DNA of 64,000 nucleotides from Coleophoma eucalyptorum (Eukaryota; Ascomycota; Leotiomycetes; Helotiales; Dermateaceae): positions 744,001 to 808,000 of the forward strand of contig JALRME010000011.1 in NCBI GenBank assembly GCA_026120035.1. Reading direction: 5' to 3'. The notes below the pieces were generated by a model that saw nothing but the letters and a program-made list of their open reading frames with translations, was not told where the DNA came from and did no database searches. Of this stretch, positions 48,001 to 58,629 are shown one piece after another (position 1 is the stretch's first letter; each line of letters starts with the position of its first letter). The translations under genes and the position numbers were made by a program.

Positions 48001-48376
48001 TTCGTGTGATGCTTCAAATGGCGAGTTAAGACATCGCTATATAGAATTCAGTAAATAATTCAAAATATATGTCTTCCTGCTAAAGTAACTGAGGAGAATT
48101 CACCTTCTCGAGTAAGACTTCCTGCAGAAAACACAAGTATATGGTCTTTCTCCGGTATCTTCGGATGATCAGCCAGTTCGAATTCCACCATCTAGGAAAG
48201 GAATAAAGGAACTCACGGGTCCTTTGGTGTCTCTTGAGATGTTCAGACTTGATGAATCGCCGTTCGCAGTACTTGCACTTTTTCTTGGTAGGCCCACTTC
48301 GCCTGTACGACCCCTCAATGGGTGAGCCGACTCTGTCACTGCCGAGGGGTTTGTTAGCAGCAACTTCGACAGACAT
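45082..48376 (-). CDS. C2H2 zinc-finger transcription factor with fungal_trans domain
   Basis: 972 aa in six exons (48376-48217, 48158-48104, 48036-46611, 46561-46439, 46284-46160, 46111-45082). Two N-terminal C2H2 fingers span exons 1-3: Cys34/Cys37/His50/His54 and Cys62/Cys65/His78/His82, joined by the classic THTGERPY linker. A long Ser/Gln-rich region follows, then the fungal-specific regulatory domain, with LDLYFRQFHPLMPFIHVPTF, MCLIGLNIL and WWNWARAESAKR. The last intron seems to be GC-AG (AGAG/GCGCGT, 48 nt), since only that gives AESAKRLIVCAVMVDTWF. Intron 4 (154 nt) is long for this window and might hide a small exon. The architecture resembles other C2H2 plus fungal_trans regulators. 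It closes the right side of the cluster and may be a second regulator. Confidence 0.9.
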
Positions 48377-50045
48377 CACCAGGAGAGACAGCGCAGTCCT
48401 GTATCGAGCCTCGGTCCTACTCTAGAGGTTCTAGAACGACGGTGTAGAGGCACGAGTCTTGCGCGATAGGTAGTGTGTGGATTAGAAGGGCTGGAAGAAA
48501 AAGGAAGCAACGGCCTGACCTGCCAAGGCCAAGCATTGTCAGATCAGCACAAAGCCGAAAAGGCGGGGGTGTCAGTTTGTCGTTAAACTGACAACCATGG
48601 AGGGGGATCATTATTCATCCTTTGTCGCCTACGGATGCTGGTATGACACGCTGAAGTGGAGAAGATTCCCTGCCGCTGATGTAACTACAAATCATATCGA
48701 TGGAATTAAAAGCGACATGTCGGCAGGTGTATAGACGAATGCGAATATTGACAAGTAATATTGTGATTGATTCTGTGGACTTGCGTTATGATGAACCAAT
48801 ACTCTTTGTAGACCAGAAAATTCCATCCACATTTCATTTTGTGGATACCCTTTATATAGGTTGGCAACGTCCTAGATATCAGAAAGTCAATACGTAATCA
48901 GACTGGCACATATCCGACTAATTCTATCAGAACCGTGCCAAATATCTCACATAACAGAAGTCGTCTCAGCGTGGAATTTATATGCGCTTGAATTAAGTGA
49001 CATTTTTAACTCCTGTGAAATAAGCTATAGCATCTTGTAGAGAAAAGTTTCTTTTTCTTTGATTACTGCTTTGAATAATCAATCCCATTCTCAATCCCTA
49101 CAAATGCCTGCGGAGCACGTTTCACCCACATAAAGATAGCGTACCCAAATCACCATACCCACACACATCAATGTTCTCACTACCACCCCTTCTCTCCTCT
49201 AGGGGTTCAACTTCGATAATCCCGTGATAGTCTGGCGAGCACCAGTGCAACTCAACGGGTCGGCAAAAGCATCGTGACAAGAACTTGGCATTTGGCGTGC
49301 ATAGCCAGCAAAGACATACCTATATATACTGCAGGGCCACGTTTCTATGGATCCAAGACATCATGGCAGGCTTATATTGCCCTTGCAGCATGGAATGGGC
49401 TTAGAAAACATGGCAAAGCGCCCGTGGGTACCCTACATGCCAAGTGTCTTACAGACCTGCAAGCAAACGAAACGAGCAGAAAGTTGGCACAAGAGCCAAC
49501 ATCACTGAAGACCGACTCTGATGCAAGTTCAGAGCATCTCAATTAAAAACAGCTCATGGCAGGTGGGGTGTGAAGGCAAACATATAGTGGGGAGGCGTAG
49601 TACCGACGCCGAAGGACAATGGCCGATGCATCACGGCTATTAGTTGGCTAGGCGGGAGGATATTCTACTAGCTAGACGCATTCACTGGGCTCCTTCACTT
49701 ACCCGTATAGAGACGGTTCTTGTTATACAACAACCTTAACAAGGGCGCCGAGCTGTGAAAGCTTGCGTCGCTTAACTGCATTTAGTTGCAAGGTCGCTTA
49801 GATCCAGTTGTGTTGAATACTGGGTAGATAGATATAAACATCGAAATTCAATACAGCACGAATCGTTGGCATCCTATCAAGCTGAATATTGGAATAAACA
49901 CCAATCAAGATAATTGATTCCAGTTGATATAATTAAAACGCTTCCTAAGCTACAAGGGGTATAAAACCATCTATTTATTCAATTATTTGCGGTAACCATC
50001 CGCCAAAATATAGGGATCAAACTCCGTCGCTGAATTCCCAATCAC
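48377..50045. other. Intergenic region
   Basis: About 1.7 kb with the C2H2 gene's promoter on the left. Small frames (48700-48897, 49274-49546) have no domain; the second starts at a GTG. Nothing else seen. Confidence 0.5.
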
Positions 50046-53000
50046 TCAAATTTTACCACTGGGGATAACCTCCCTCTGCAGCTCAAGCTCTCCACTGTCG
50101 GCAGTCCTCCGTCGCTCTAACACCCATTTTTTGCTTTCTTCTTCTTGGACATGGCTGACGCTGTCTGCACTCCCTGAATGTTTGTGACCCTTATTAGCCG
50201 TGCTGCCATTCATCGACATGGTTAGCGTTGGGCTGACAGGGGCAGAACTGATCTCAAGGTTGGGACTCTTAGCAGCGGGACCGCTCTCTTCGCTGACAAG
50301 ACTGAAAGTGCTATTTTTTCGCCTATGGCTAGAGGCTATAGGACCATTGAAGGACCACGGGGCTGCCTGGCCCATTGGAGACGAAGCTTCATCTACAGGG
50401 CTGCGCAGACTGCCGGTACTGCTATGAAGCGAAGCCTGGCTACCGCCCCAAGCACGGCTACGAAGCTTCATCAAGGTATGGATGCTCATGTCGCCATTAT
50501 AGTCGCCTTCGTCGTTCATCATGCCTGCCAGTTGAGCCAGCCCGGGACTATTTAGAGAACCAGGCGGAAGCGAGCCATGAAGATGTAGGGACATCAACGA
50601 ATTGCGATTTGAATACTCGGAACGTTCCGTGATGGGCGTTAGGTTTGGTTCGCGTAGAGCAATTCGCCCACTCTGACTTCGGTTGACGGCTTCCGCTCCA
50701 CGAGGCCCGAAATAACCACCATTCGCATACTGTGCCTCACCGGCAGCAGGTGCCGAGTAGAAACCAAATTCCTGACCATAGAATCCGTCACAGTCATTGG
50801 CAAGAGCCTCAGCATTGGCGGCAGCGATTATGGCATCATCTTCAAGAGCATCATCGTAGTCAAAGTCATCATAAGATGGAGAAAATGGTTCATAGCCGGA
50901 GAAGTCGCTAGTGTCTGGCACCAAGCTCGGATGATTGTCTTCTTGTTCCGAAGGAGTTGCGTTACGGTCAAATTCACCATTCGCAGCTGCCTGGTGAGCT
51001 GCTGCAGCCAGAGCCGATTGATAAGCAGCCAGAGTGTCTTGGGTCAAGCCTTTTGATACCATCTTCTCAGAAATAGAAGGCTGAGGTGCCAGTGGACCAG
51101 GAAGACGCTCGACTGTTGGAGATATTTCCTCATCAGGGCTTTCCTCCGGGATGGCAGGCTCTTGATTTTCTACAGGCAGCTCTTTCGGTATCTGGGGAGA
51201 ATACACAGTACCCAGTGGATTGGAAGGTCTCAGAGGTCGTCCATACTGATCTGTATCATCAGCATCAAAGACTGATTCATCAAACTCGAAGCCATCCCCA
51301 TCAACCACCTCATCAATGATGCCGTCGTCAAAGTATAGGTCATCATCGTCAAGCGTAGCTGGTCGGGGAAATTCTTCCTCGGGATTAACTGCTCCTGGCT
51401 CTTCACTTCCTATATCAACGCCTTGAAGCCCTAGACCAGACATGTCATCCTGCTTGGGAGATAGATTTCCAGAACCAGGGGACCCTGGCGAGGTGGTAGA
51501 CTGGTGGCCTGTATGTAGTGGTGAATTGAAATTCAGATATGGCGATTCTTTTGTCATTGCAAACCCAATCACTTCTCCATTCGCGTCTCGTGGAGTGTTT
51601 ATCATTCCGGGGCTGTAAGGGCTTCTAGGGCTTGTCAAATCCGATCCAAGCAGTTGATGAAAAGTGAATCCAGCAACGTTATCCTTGTCATCCAGTAAGG
51701 CTACATTCTGATCATCAATTTTAGGATCGACGGCTGGTAGCTGCTCCTCCAAATCGTCTACAGGAGAATCAATGTTTACCCCTGGAATCGGCTCTTCATA
51801 GTAATCATCCTCATAATCTGCATTTACGCCGGGTATTCTCTCTTCTAGGCCGTCGTCATCTTCCATGTCATCGTAATCATAATCATCTTCATCCTGCTCA
51901 TCATACTCGTCTTGATCAGGATTTGCGTTCTTCCTCAATGCTTTCTCTCGGTGCCGGTCCTCCAAGAGTTTCTCTTGTTCAGCAGCACCCAGCATATCGA
52001 AACTGAAGCGTGACGATGATGTACTCTTCATATGTTTAGGCAGTCCAAGAAGAGCTAACTCTCGAGCTGATACTTCAGAAACATTCCGTGATCGACCTTT
52101 CTTAGACTGCGATTTTGAGGGTGTAGTTTTCGGTGGAGTTGATGTCGGGTCAATGGATATCCGGCGCTTCTCGACAGGAAGTTCTCCACCAGTCTTTGGC
52201 GGTACTGGAGGACCTATATCTGTTGCAGATTTTCGATTACTGGCTTTGCTTGCAGGTTGCTGCTGCTGCTGCTGTTCCTGCTTCACTGGCTGCTGCTCTG
52301 TGCGAGGTTGACCGTTGGCATAGGGAGGCTTAGGCAAAGGTAGGTCGGAGAGATCACTGGCTTTCCTGACGTGTGGTCCGGCTGCAGGATATTGCTCTTC
52401 CTCGAAGTTCTCGGTGAAGGCCGGGGTATGGCTGCCTCCACTCCACGGACTACTCACATTTTCATCTTTGCCTAGCTCTCCATTCGGGCTCCGTTGGTAG
52501 TGTCGTAACGGAAGTCCTCCATCTGAACCTCTAATATCACTATAGGACTGGTTCCTCCTCGGCCGTGGGGCACTAAAATCATGGACCACAGTTCCTCGGA
52601 TCCTCGGATCAAAACTACCATTCCCTCCAGCTTGAGTCGGCACATTGACGGGTGCAAGCTGTGCCACCGCCTGAGAGGTCCTCCGCCGTGCGAGTAATGA
52701 CATTGGATTCAATAGGTTCCGGACTTTGCCAGATCGTGGTTGTACGGGCTCAAACTTGGACGTAGCAGCAGCTGGCGGTGGTGGGGTTTGAAGCCTTGCA
52801 CCGGTTGCTCGTCTTGCGGTTGGAACTGGTCGGCTCTGGTCGGTTGGGCTGGAGTTGGGATAGGATTCCGGGGGCTGCTGTGTTGATAGCTTCTCTTGCT
52901 TCCTGGTCACCGGCGGTTCGAAAGATGGAAAAATTGAAGCTCCTGCTCTTCCGGCTGACGCTGGTCGCTGCCCCTCAGAAAAAAACCGCTGATGTCTACT

Positions 53001-53357
53001 ATATACAGGAGCTTCGCCCTGCCTCGTGTCTTCTTTCCTCGAGTCTCTGGCCTGTGATCGCGAGGAGTCATGGGTGCTCGGTACTAGGTCAAAATTATGT
53101 TCGGAAGAGAAATTCTTGCCCACGAAGGAAAGGCCGGTGAGGGGAGGTAGGGTGGGAGGCGGTGATGACGCCGAAGCAGAGAATCTTTCTTGCGGACTGC
53201 CATCTTGGTGGTTCGTGAAGGTTCGAGGAGGGGGGTTGGCGTGCGCAGAGGTCGCTGGCGCATGTAAGGGCGGTTCTCCCCAGGAATGTGAACTATCAGG
53301 GATGGGCGACGCAGGGCTTGATGGCGTGCGCCGGTGAGGACGGAGGTAGGAGAACAT
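50046..53357 (-). CDS. Large low-complexity acidic/serine-rich protein, unknown function
   Basis: Single-exon gene for 1103 aa starting MFSYLRPHRRTPSSP; an in-frame non-ATG extension upstream is not needed. It is rich in Pro, Ser and charged residues and looks largely disordered. A poly-Gln run lies at about 52257-52275. A strongly acidic Asp/Glu/Tyr block around 51780-51920 contains two repeats of PGVN-x-D preceded by acidic residues. A second acidic patch is near 50860. The C-terminal third has more conserved-looking segments (for example RIALREPNLTPITERSEYSNR and SLMSLHLHG). Many Ser-Pro sites suggest phosphorylation. I recognise the general type as a conserved hypothetical of filamentous ascomycetes but know no function. 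Confidence 0.85.
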   Translation of the reverse strand: MFSYLRPHRRTPSSPASPIPDSSHSWGEPPLHAPATSAHANPPPRTFTNHQDGSPQERFSASASSPPPTLPPLTGLSFVGKNFSSEHNFDLVPSTHDSSRSQARDSRKEDTRQGEAPVYSRHQRFFSEGQRPASAGRAGASIFPSFEPPVTRKQEKLSTQQPPESYPNSSPTDQSRPVPTARRATGARLQTPPPPAAATSKFEPVQPRSGKVRNLLNPMSLLARRRTSQAVAQLAPVNVPTQAGGNGSFDPRIRGTVVHDFSAPRPRRNQSYSDIRGSDGGLPLRHYQRSPNGELGKDENVSSPWSGGSHTPAFTENFEEEQYPAAGPHVRKASDLSDLPLPKPPYANGQPRTEQQPVKQEQQQQQQPASKASNRKSATDIGPPVPPKTGGELPVEKRRISIDPTSTPPKTTPSKSQSKKGRSRNVSEVSARELALLGLPKHMKSTSSSRFSFDMLGAAEQEKLLEDRHREKALRKNANPDQDEYDEQDEDDYDYDDMEDDDGLEERIPGVNADYEDDYYEEPIPGVNIDSPVDDLEEQLPAVDPKIDDQNVALLDDKDNVAGFTFHQLLGSDLTSPRSPYSPGMINTPRDANGEVIGFAMTKESPYLNFNSPLHTGHQSTTSPGSPGSGNLSPKQDDMSGLGLQGVDIGSEEPGAVNPEEEFPRPATLDDDDLYFDDGIIDEVVDGDGFEFDESVFDADDTDQYGRPLRPSNPLGTVYSPQIPKELPVENQEPAIPEESPDEEISPTVERLPGPLAPQPSISEKMVSKGLTQDTLAAYQSALAAAAHQAAANGEFDRNATPSEQEDNHPSLVPDTSDFSGYEPFSPSYDDFDYDDALEDDAIIAAANAEALANDCDGFYGQEFGFYSAPAAGEAQYANGGYFGPRGAEAVNRSQSGRIALREPNLTPITERSEYSNRNSLMSLHLHGSLPPGSLNSPGLAQLAGMMNDEGDYNGDMSIHTLMKLRSRAWGGSQASLHSSTGSLRSPVDEASSPMGQAAPWSFNGPIASSHRRKNSTFSLVSEESGPAAKSPNLEISSAPVSPTLTMSMNGSTANKGHKHSGSADSVSHVQEEESKKWVLERRRTADSGELELQREVIPSGKI

Positions 53358-53554
53358 TTCGCAGCGATTGCCCTCGCGATCCAATGGGTGGGTGCGAGCG
53401 ATGGGCGTGGGCGTGGGATGCTCAACAGGACAGGTGGAGGGGAGGGCGAGGAGGTAAGAAAGAGAGCGATGCTCGCCTCCTACACTGTGCCTCCAACCTC
53501 CTTGATCGACGAGGACGATTGGCGAGGCAGATAGTGCGGAGTAGCGGAGGTGAG

Positions 53555-53576
53555 GTGGAGCTGGAGCTGGAGCTGG
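53555..53576. repeat. CTGGAG hexamer repeat
   Basis: About 3.5 copies of CTGGAG lie in the presumed leader of the large acidic gene. Confidence 0.85.
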
Positions 53577-53943
53577 ATGTGTGGAGGTTTTCGATGGTGA
53601 TGGGAGGATTTGTTTTGTTTATGAAATGGTTTGTGGTGGTGGTCTGAGCAAATTCGGAAGAAAAGGTAGGGTGACGTCGAATGAAGGTCGGCTTGAGACG
53701 AGCGGGCTTGCTCCCCTTGGCGTGATGGCGGGGAGACGAGAGGGCCAAGCAGGGACGATGGTGAGAAGAGTAAAGAGCGTAGAGGGCGTGAGAGGGAGAG
53801 AGGGAGAGGGAGAGGGGCGAAAAACAACAAGAATGAGGAGGGCGTAAGAGAGGTTGTTGATGAAGAACTGGCGTGGGAGACCTGGCAAAAAGTGAGGAAG
53901 TTATTGGCGACGTGAGATAAGCAAGATAGCTGAAGCTCTCTCT

Positions 53944-53980
53944 GCGCTGCGCTGAACTGCGCTGAACTGCGCTGAGCTGG
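53944..53980. repeat. 10-bp tandem repeat GCGCTGAACT
   Basis: Three imperfect head-to-tail copies with GCGCTG-rich edges lie upstream of the large acidic gene. Confidence 0.8.
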
Positions 53981-55062
53981 CCTGGCCGGGTCTGACTGAA
54001 GACGTGAGGTGGAGAGACCCTGATGAAGCTGATGGTGATGGAGATGCAGATAGACCCTCTCGATAGTAGCTATGTTATGCAATTCTGTGTTTTGGGTCTC
54101 CCAACAAGACAATTGCATACACAGCTATACATACACACAAACACACACGTCAACTCTCCTTCATTTCGCTTTTCGCTCTACTCGACGGGTTCATTCCTCT
54201 TTGCCCTGGTCCCCACCAGCCCTCCATCTCCATTTATTCTTCGCTTCCAGGGGCCTTCTCAAGGCTTTGTTCGTCCTGTACTTGGCACCGGTGGATCCCA
54301 CTGTCTAGTTCATGTCAGATCGAATCACTGACTGGCGCAATGGGCTGCACAGCTTGCGACGCTGATCGATCGGACCAGGATCGCGACGCAGCAGCACCCA
54401 CCCCAATGCTGATTTGTTGCATTTCCAGTACGGCGTGCGTCGCGGGTTTGAGGCTCTAAAAGCCGTACTTGGACACGTTCAGGTGAAATTTTTCAAATTC
54501 CCAACGGCCCGGATTGCGATCCATGGTACGGGGAAGGAAGGGTAGCTGTGTTTCTGGTTTAGTGTACCGGCGGCAACCACAGTTTCCTGTCGGAGGGACA
54601 ATGGGTATTGTCCGTCCCCGGCACCATTGCTACAAAGCTCTTGTCTGGCCTTTTTTCATCCGACGAGATATCATGCTCCCTGTATGGTGCAGCTTTACTT
54701 GTACTGTATCCATGCAACACTATCATTATTTTCTTGCTATCTTGGTAACTAGGTAGGTATCACTTCAAACCTCGTCCCTCTGCATCAATGCATGATCCTT
54801 GAACTCATGAAGCAGCCACAGTTCTCATGTTGGTAGCGAGTGTGTAACTGCCGGAGTTGGTGGCAGGCCAGACGACAAATGTAGCATTGCCGTCCAACTC
54901 GGGCACCCTCTCCACACATTCTCGACGGTTGTAGCCGTCACCCTTGTTGAATTTCCACCCGATCCGTGTAAATGGTTTTCTGTCAATTCGAGATTTGCCC
55001 AGGCTAGGCGAGCGCGCAAGGACTCAGAACACGTCTCTATCACAACCCTTTCTAATCTTCAC

Positions 55063-56900
55063 TTAAGAACTTCGCCGACCATAGGGCTCAAATGGGAAAC
55101 ACGCCGCAACGAGCGCCATGACAGCATAGAGCGCAGCACAGATGTAGATAGGCACCGACGTTTTAGTATTGGCAACGGTCGCGATAACAGCGCTGAGAAT
55201 GCCCATGACTCGGTTACAAGCGACGGCGACACCGTTTCCAGTTGCGCGATGGGCGGAAGGCAATACTTCGGGTGTGTAGGCGTAGAGCGTGCCATAGTAA
55301 ATGTTCAGGGCGAATCCGATGGCACAGGAGAATCCAACGTTTTGGGGTTGGGTTTTCACTTGCGTGTAGGCGAAGAAGAAAATCACTGCACGAATGATGG
55401 TTAGAGTCGTGCATTGGTGCCCTGAGGAAGGCAGTGGAGAGAAGAATACTTACTCGTGATGAGTGCTCCAATCACCATGGTATACTTTCGACCCAGCCAT
55501 TTGATATTAGCCATATGACCAGCCAGCATAGGGCCTGGAATTCCACATATATTGACCAGCGCATAGTTGCGCCATGTATCATATGTCGAGACATTTCCAA
55601 ACTCTGCACCACGCGAGGACAGGTAGGAACTCAAGAAGACGTAGAAGAGCGGGTACGCGAGACCGATCAACGTCCACGAGAGCCAGATCAGCAGGGTCGA
55701 GATACCAATGGTTCTGGTCTCGAACAGCCCCCGGAAATGGATGGTCAGTTCGGATATCGAAAGCTTCTGCCGCTGAGAGGATCGAATAACTCCACAGTCT
55801 TCAAGCTGCGCAACAGTGAGGGAACATGGGCGGTTGTATTTGGCTGCCATGGTTTGAAAACCTTGGACCACCTCCGCATCGCGGCCTTCCCCGAGCAGGT
55901 ACTTTGGTGTCTCCTTCAGTCGGATGACGGTGATTCGCGCAATGCTCATCACGAAGACGAGGGCCCCCGAGGTGTACATAACATATCTCCAGCCTTTGTT
56001 GTTATCATACGTGCATGCAATTCCCGTGGTGTCAGGTGCACAGTTCCATTTCAACGGCGCTATCAGTGTTAATCGCAGCTATAACAAATACGCTTCCGGG
56101 TCAACCTACACATGAATCCCCAGGCGATGAATCCAGCAATGGCCTGGCCAAGTCCCCACCAAGCGGCGAGCCAAGCTAGACATCCGGATTAGCAAAGTTG
56201 TACGAGAGTCGGGATTGGTAACGGACTCAGAACCCATTGCTTGTTCGAGGGAAGAAACTCCAAGAACACAGTTGTATCCAGGATCAGGTTTCCACCGCCG
56301 CCAAAACCCGTCATAGCAATGAAGAAGGCAAGCGACTTCCACGAAGGTGCAGCTCCAGCCACAGTGACCGCTACGGAGCAGATGAAGAGAGAGCAGTTGA
56401 AGGCGATCTTGCGACCAATAATATCTGCACTGAGACCCCAGAAGATGGCCCCCACCAACATACCAACGTAGACAGCAATGTTAAGGGCACGAGCGTAGGC
56501 GGGATTGAACTCCAGAGCGGCGGAAGCGGCAATAATGGACTGGAGCAGGAGCAGTAGCGAGTCGACGGCATACCTGGGGGTAACGGGTCAGTAAGCGACG
56601 GAGGTTGCAGAACGACGATGACGAACCCGAAGCCATTCAGAACGAAGAGTTTCCAGTGGTAGTTGGTCCATCCAATCTCATCAATAGCCTAGGCTCGTTA
56701 GAAACCCAGGCGGTTCCAAATCGAACAGCTGCAAATGGGCTTACGTTGTTCACCAGGTGCATCTTAGCAGTGAGGACGGGATCGACAGCCTGAGAGGCGA
56801 GGATATCCTCCCCAGAGGCGATGGAGGGGTCATGCCATGAAGCAGCCCTCTCAGTATCGATGGGAAATTCATCTTTACCCAGTTTAGCATCTACAGCCAT
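55063..56900 (-). CDS. MFS transporter (SP/SV2-like, 12 TM)
   Basis: 519 aa in six exons (56900-56745, 56688-56627, 56573-56227, 56175-56110, 56059-55454, 55385-55063), introns 50-68 nt. A hydrophilic N-tail of about 50 aa leads into TNYHWKLFVLNGFGYAVDSL. The MFS loop-2 motif is GLSADIIGRK, with GFGGGGNLILDTTVFLEFLP in TM4-5, a central loop with KETPKYLLGEGRD, and EVLPSAHRATGNG near the C-terminus, as in sugar-porter or SV2-like organic-solute carriers. The frame KQWVLTWLAAWWGLGQ needs a GTCCGT donor. Substrate unknown; sugars, carboxylates or phosphate-like solutes are all carried by relatives. Expected in the plasma membrane. No obvious pathway neighbour. Confidence 0.92.
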
Positions 56901-57910
56901 GGTGGCGGACCCGTTGCGTTTGAACTACTGCAGGGTGGATTGACAAAAGGCAAGATGTAGCAGGACCATGGAGGGAGGGCGACCGTACCATGGCCGAGTA
57001 TTTGTATGTAGCCCGGAGCTGCCCACTCGAGGCGATAAGAAAAAAAGCGTCCCAGGAAATCTGAGGAAATCTGGCACGCGCCTTATCTCTGGCAAGTGTG
57101 TCACCAGAGGCAAAGAGCATGTGGGTGTGGTCGAGAGGGAAGATCTCTGCAGTCGTAGGCGACGAGGGGTCCACCGTTCATGTTGTTAAGCTCGATGCGC
57201 TCGCGGACTAACCGATGCCTTCGCGAAACTGGGTAGATGCTTCCAATGGGGGGGATATTGGGACCCTTGGCTACAGTAGCAACGGGGACTTGATGCTCCT
57301 GCTTCAGAGCCAACGCTGCTTCTCATTTGCTATAACGTAAAGATGCGAAGGAGCGGTATAGCACGTGGGCAGCTGCGAGATGTAGGGATGCCGCCGCCAT
57401 GAACCGATGGAGACAATGGCGAGTTTGCCGTTCAGCTTTCGACTTTGGTCTCGCGTTTTTCATTGGACTGAGGAGAAACGTGCTCTGGGCAAAGACGGGC
57501 CCGAGTCCAGACGGGGCAGCGGTAAGTCGGAGGATGTGAAGTATAACCTCTAACCTCAAGTCCGCAGCGCTTTCAGCAACAACCAGAGCACAGCCGAGAC
57601 AGAGCGAGGAGCCCTCAGTAGGGTAAGACAGCACACGATGGACTGGTCGGATAGGTGTGCCTGAGAAAAACAGAGTTTATCTTATCTCATGCGACGTAAC
57701 ATCTGGGCTGCTCTATCTGGATTGGATTGGACCGTGATGGACAATATGTCGTTGATAACTTAGTCACTGGAACGAAGTCACTAACAACCCAACCAGACTA
57801 ATGTGCAACGTGAAAACTATTTCGTCGCCCGCCCTTACACGTGGGGGAACGATTGGAGAAGTGGGCCAGAAGAGGACAAGAGAACAGGGGGGGACAGCAC
57901 ACGCGGGGTG

Positions 57911-57923
57911 TTTTTTTTTTTTT
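57911..57923. repeat. Poly-T tract (13)
   Basis: A homopolymer in the transporter/DLT1 spacer; poly(dA:dT) tracts often mark nucleosome-poor promoters. Confidence 0.8.
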
Positions 57924-58260
57924 GGTCGCAGCAGAGCACCAATCACCCATCCAAGGAGGAAAGCAAGGGCAGAAATCTGAAGGGTTCCTTTTGGCTGTAC
58001 TACACTGTAAGGTACTGACTGTACTTACTGTACGGTATTATGTAAGATAGCAACGAGAGGCGATGCGATGGAACATGATGCGATACGAATACGAGCACAT
58101 GAACCGGACCCCACAGCCTATGCTATCTATCATGATGCAAAACCCTCTCTGTGTTGTTGTATCCTGCTTGTTTCCCTCCTGTGATTGATTGCTGCCCGGT
58201 CCAGTCTTTTTGCCGTGCGGATCTTAGCACTGTTTCGCTTCTCCTCTCGCTTGTGTCGTT

Positions 58261-58287
58261 TCCCTCGCTTCCCTCGCTTCCCTCGCT
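58261..58287. repeat. 9-bp tandem repeat TCCCTCGCT, 3 copies
   Basis: Three perfect head-to-tail copies lie in the pyrimidine-rich presumed leader about 340 bp before the DLT1 start. Confidence 0.95.
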
Positions 58288-58629
58288 TAGCATTGTTTCG
58301 AGGATCCATCCGCCCCATCCCATTTCCTTTCCTGCTGTTGTCATTTCGTCTGGGGTCCGAGCTGGAGCTCTCCCAAATTTCTATCGTCATCATCCTCAAA
58401 ACATTGCCATCTTCACCTCCATCGTCGCCCTCCGCTCTCTACGCCTGTACTCCTATCTTCCGCCAACCCATCGTAGTCGCCTCTTAATGTCGATACCATA
58501 GTTCCAATCCTCATAGCTGCCTCACTACTTCCCCGCTCTCTTCCCGACCGACGGCTTCGATGACCCGTTTCTAATCCTTTGCGCCGAAGCCTTGAGCTCC
58601 TCTCTCCACTGACCGACCATGTGGTTACG

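Larger units (their letters stand above)
53358..55062. other. Intergenic region with simple repeats, leader of the large acidic gene
   Basis: The first part (to about 54,100) is strongly purine-skewed on the plus strand (pyrimidine-rich on the minus), as in long fungal 5' leaders, and contains hexamer (53555-53576) and 10-mer (53944-53980) tandem repeats. Open frames here are products of that skew. The rest, up to the 3' end of the transporter gene, shows nothing further. Confidence 0.55.
56901..58629. other. Divergent intergenic region between MFS transporter and DLT1
   Basis: About 1.7 kb shared by two divergent genes. It has a 13-T tract (57911-57923), a 9-bp tandem repeat (58261-58287) and a pyrimidine-rich leader before the DLT1 start. 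No gene recognised. Confidence 0.55.

Noticed and set aside
53480..54118. 212-codon open frame on the minus strand upstream of the large acidic gene
   Set aside because: Ser/Leu/His/Gln repetitive composition is explained by the pyrimidine-rich leader and simple repeats.
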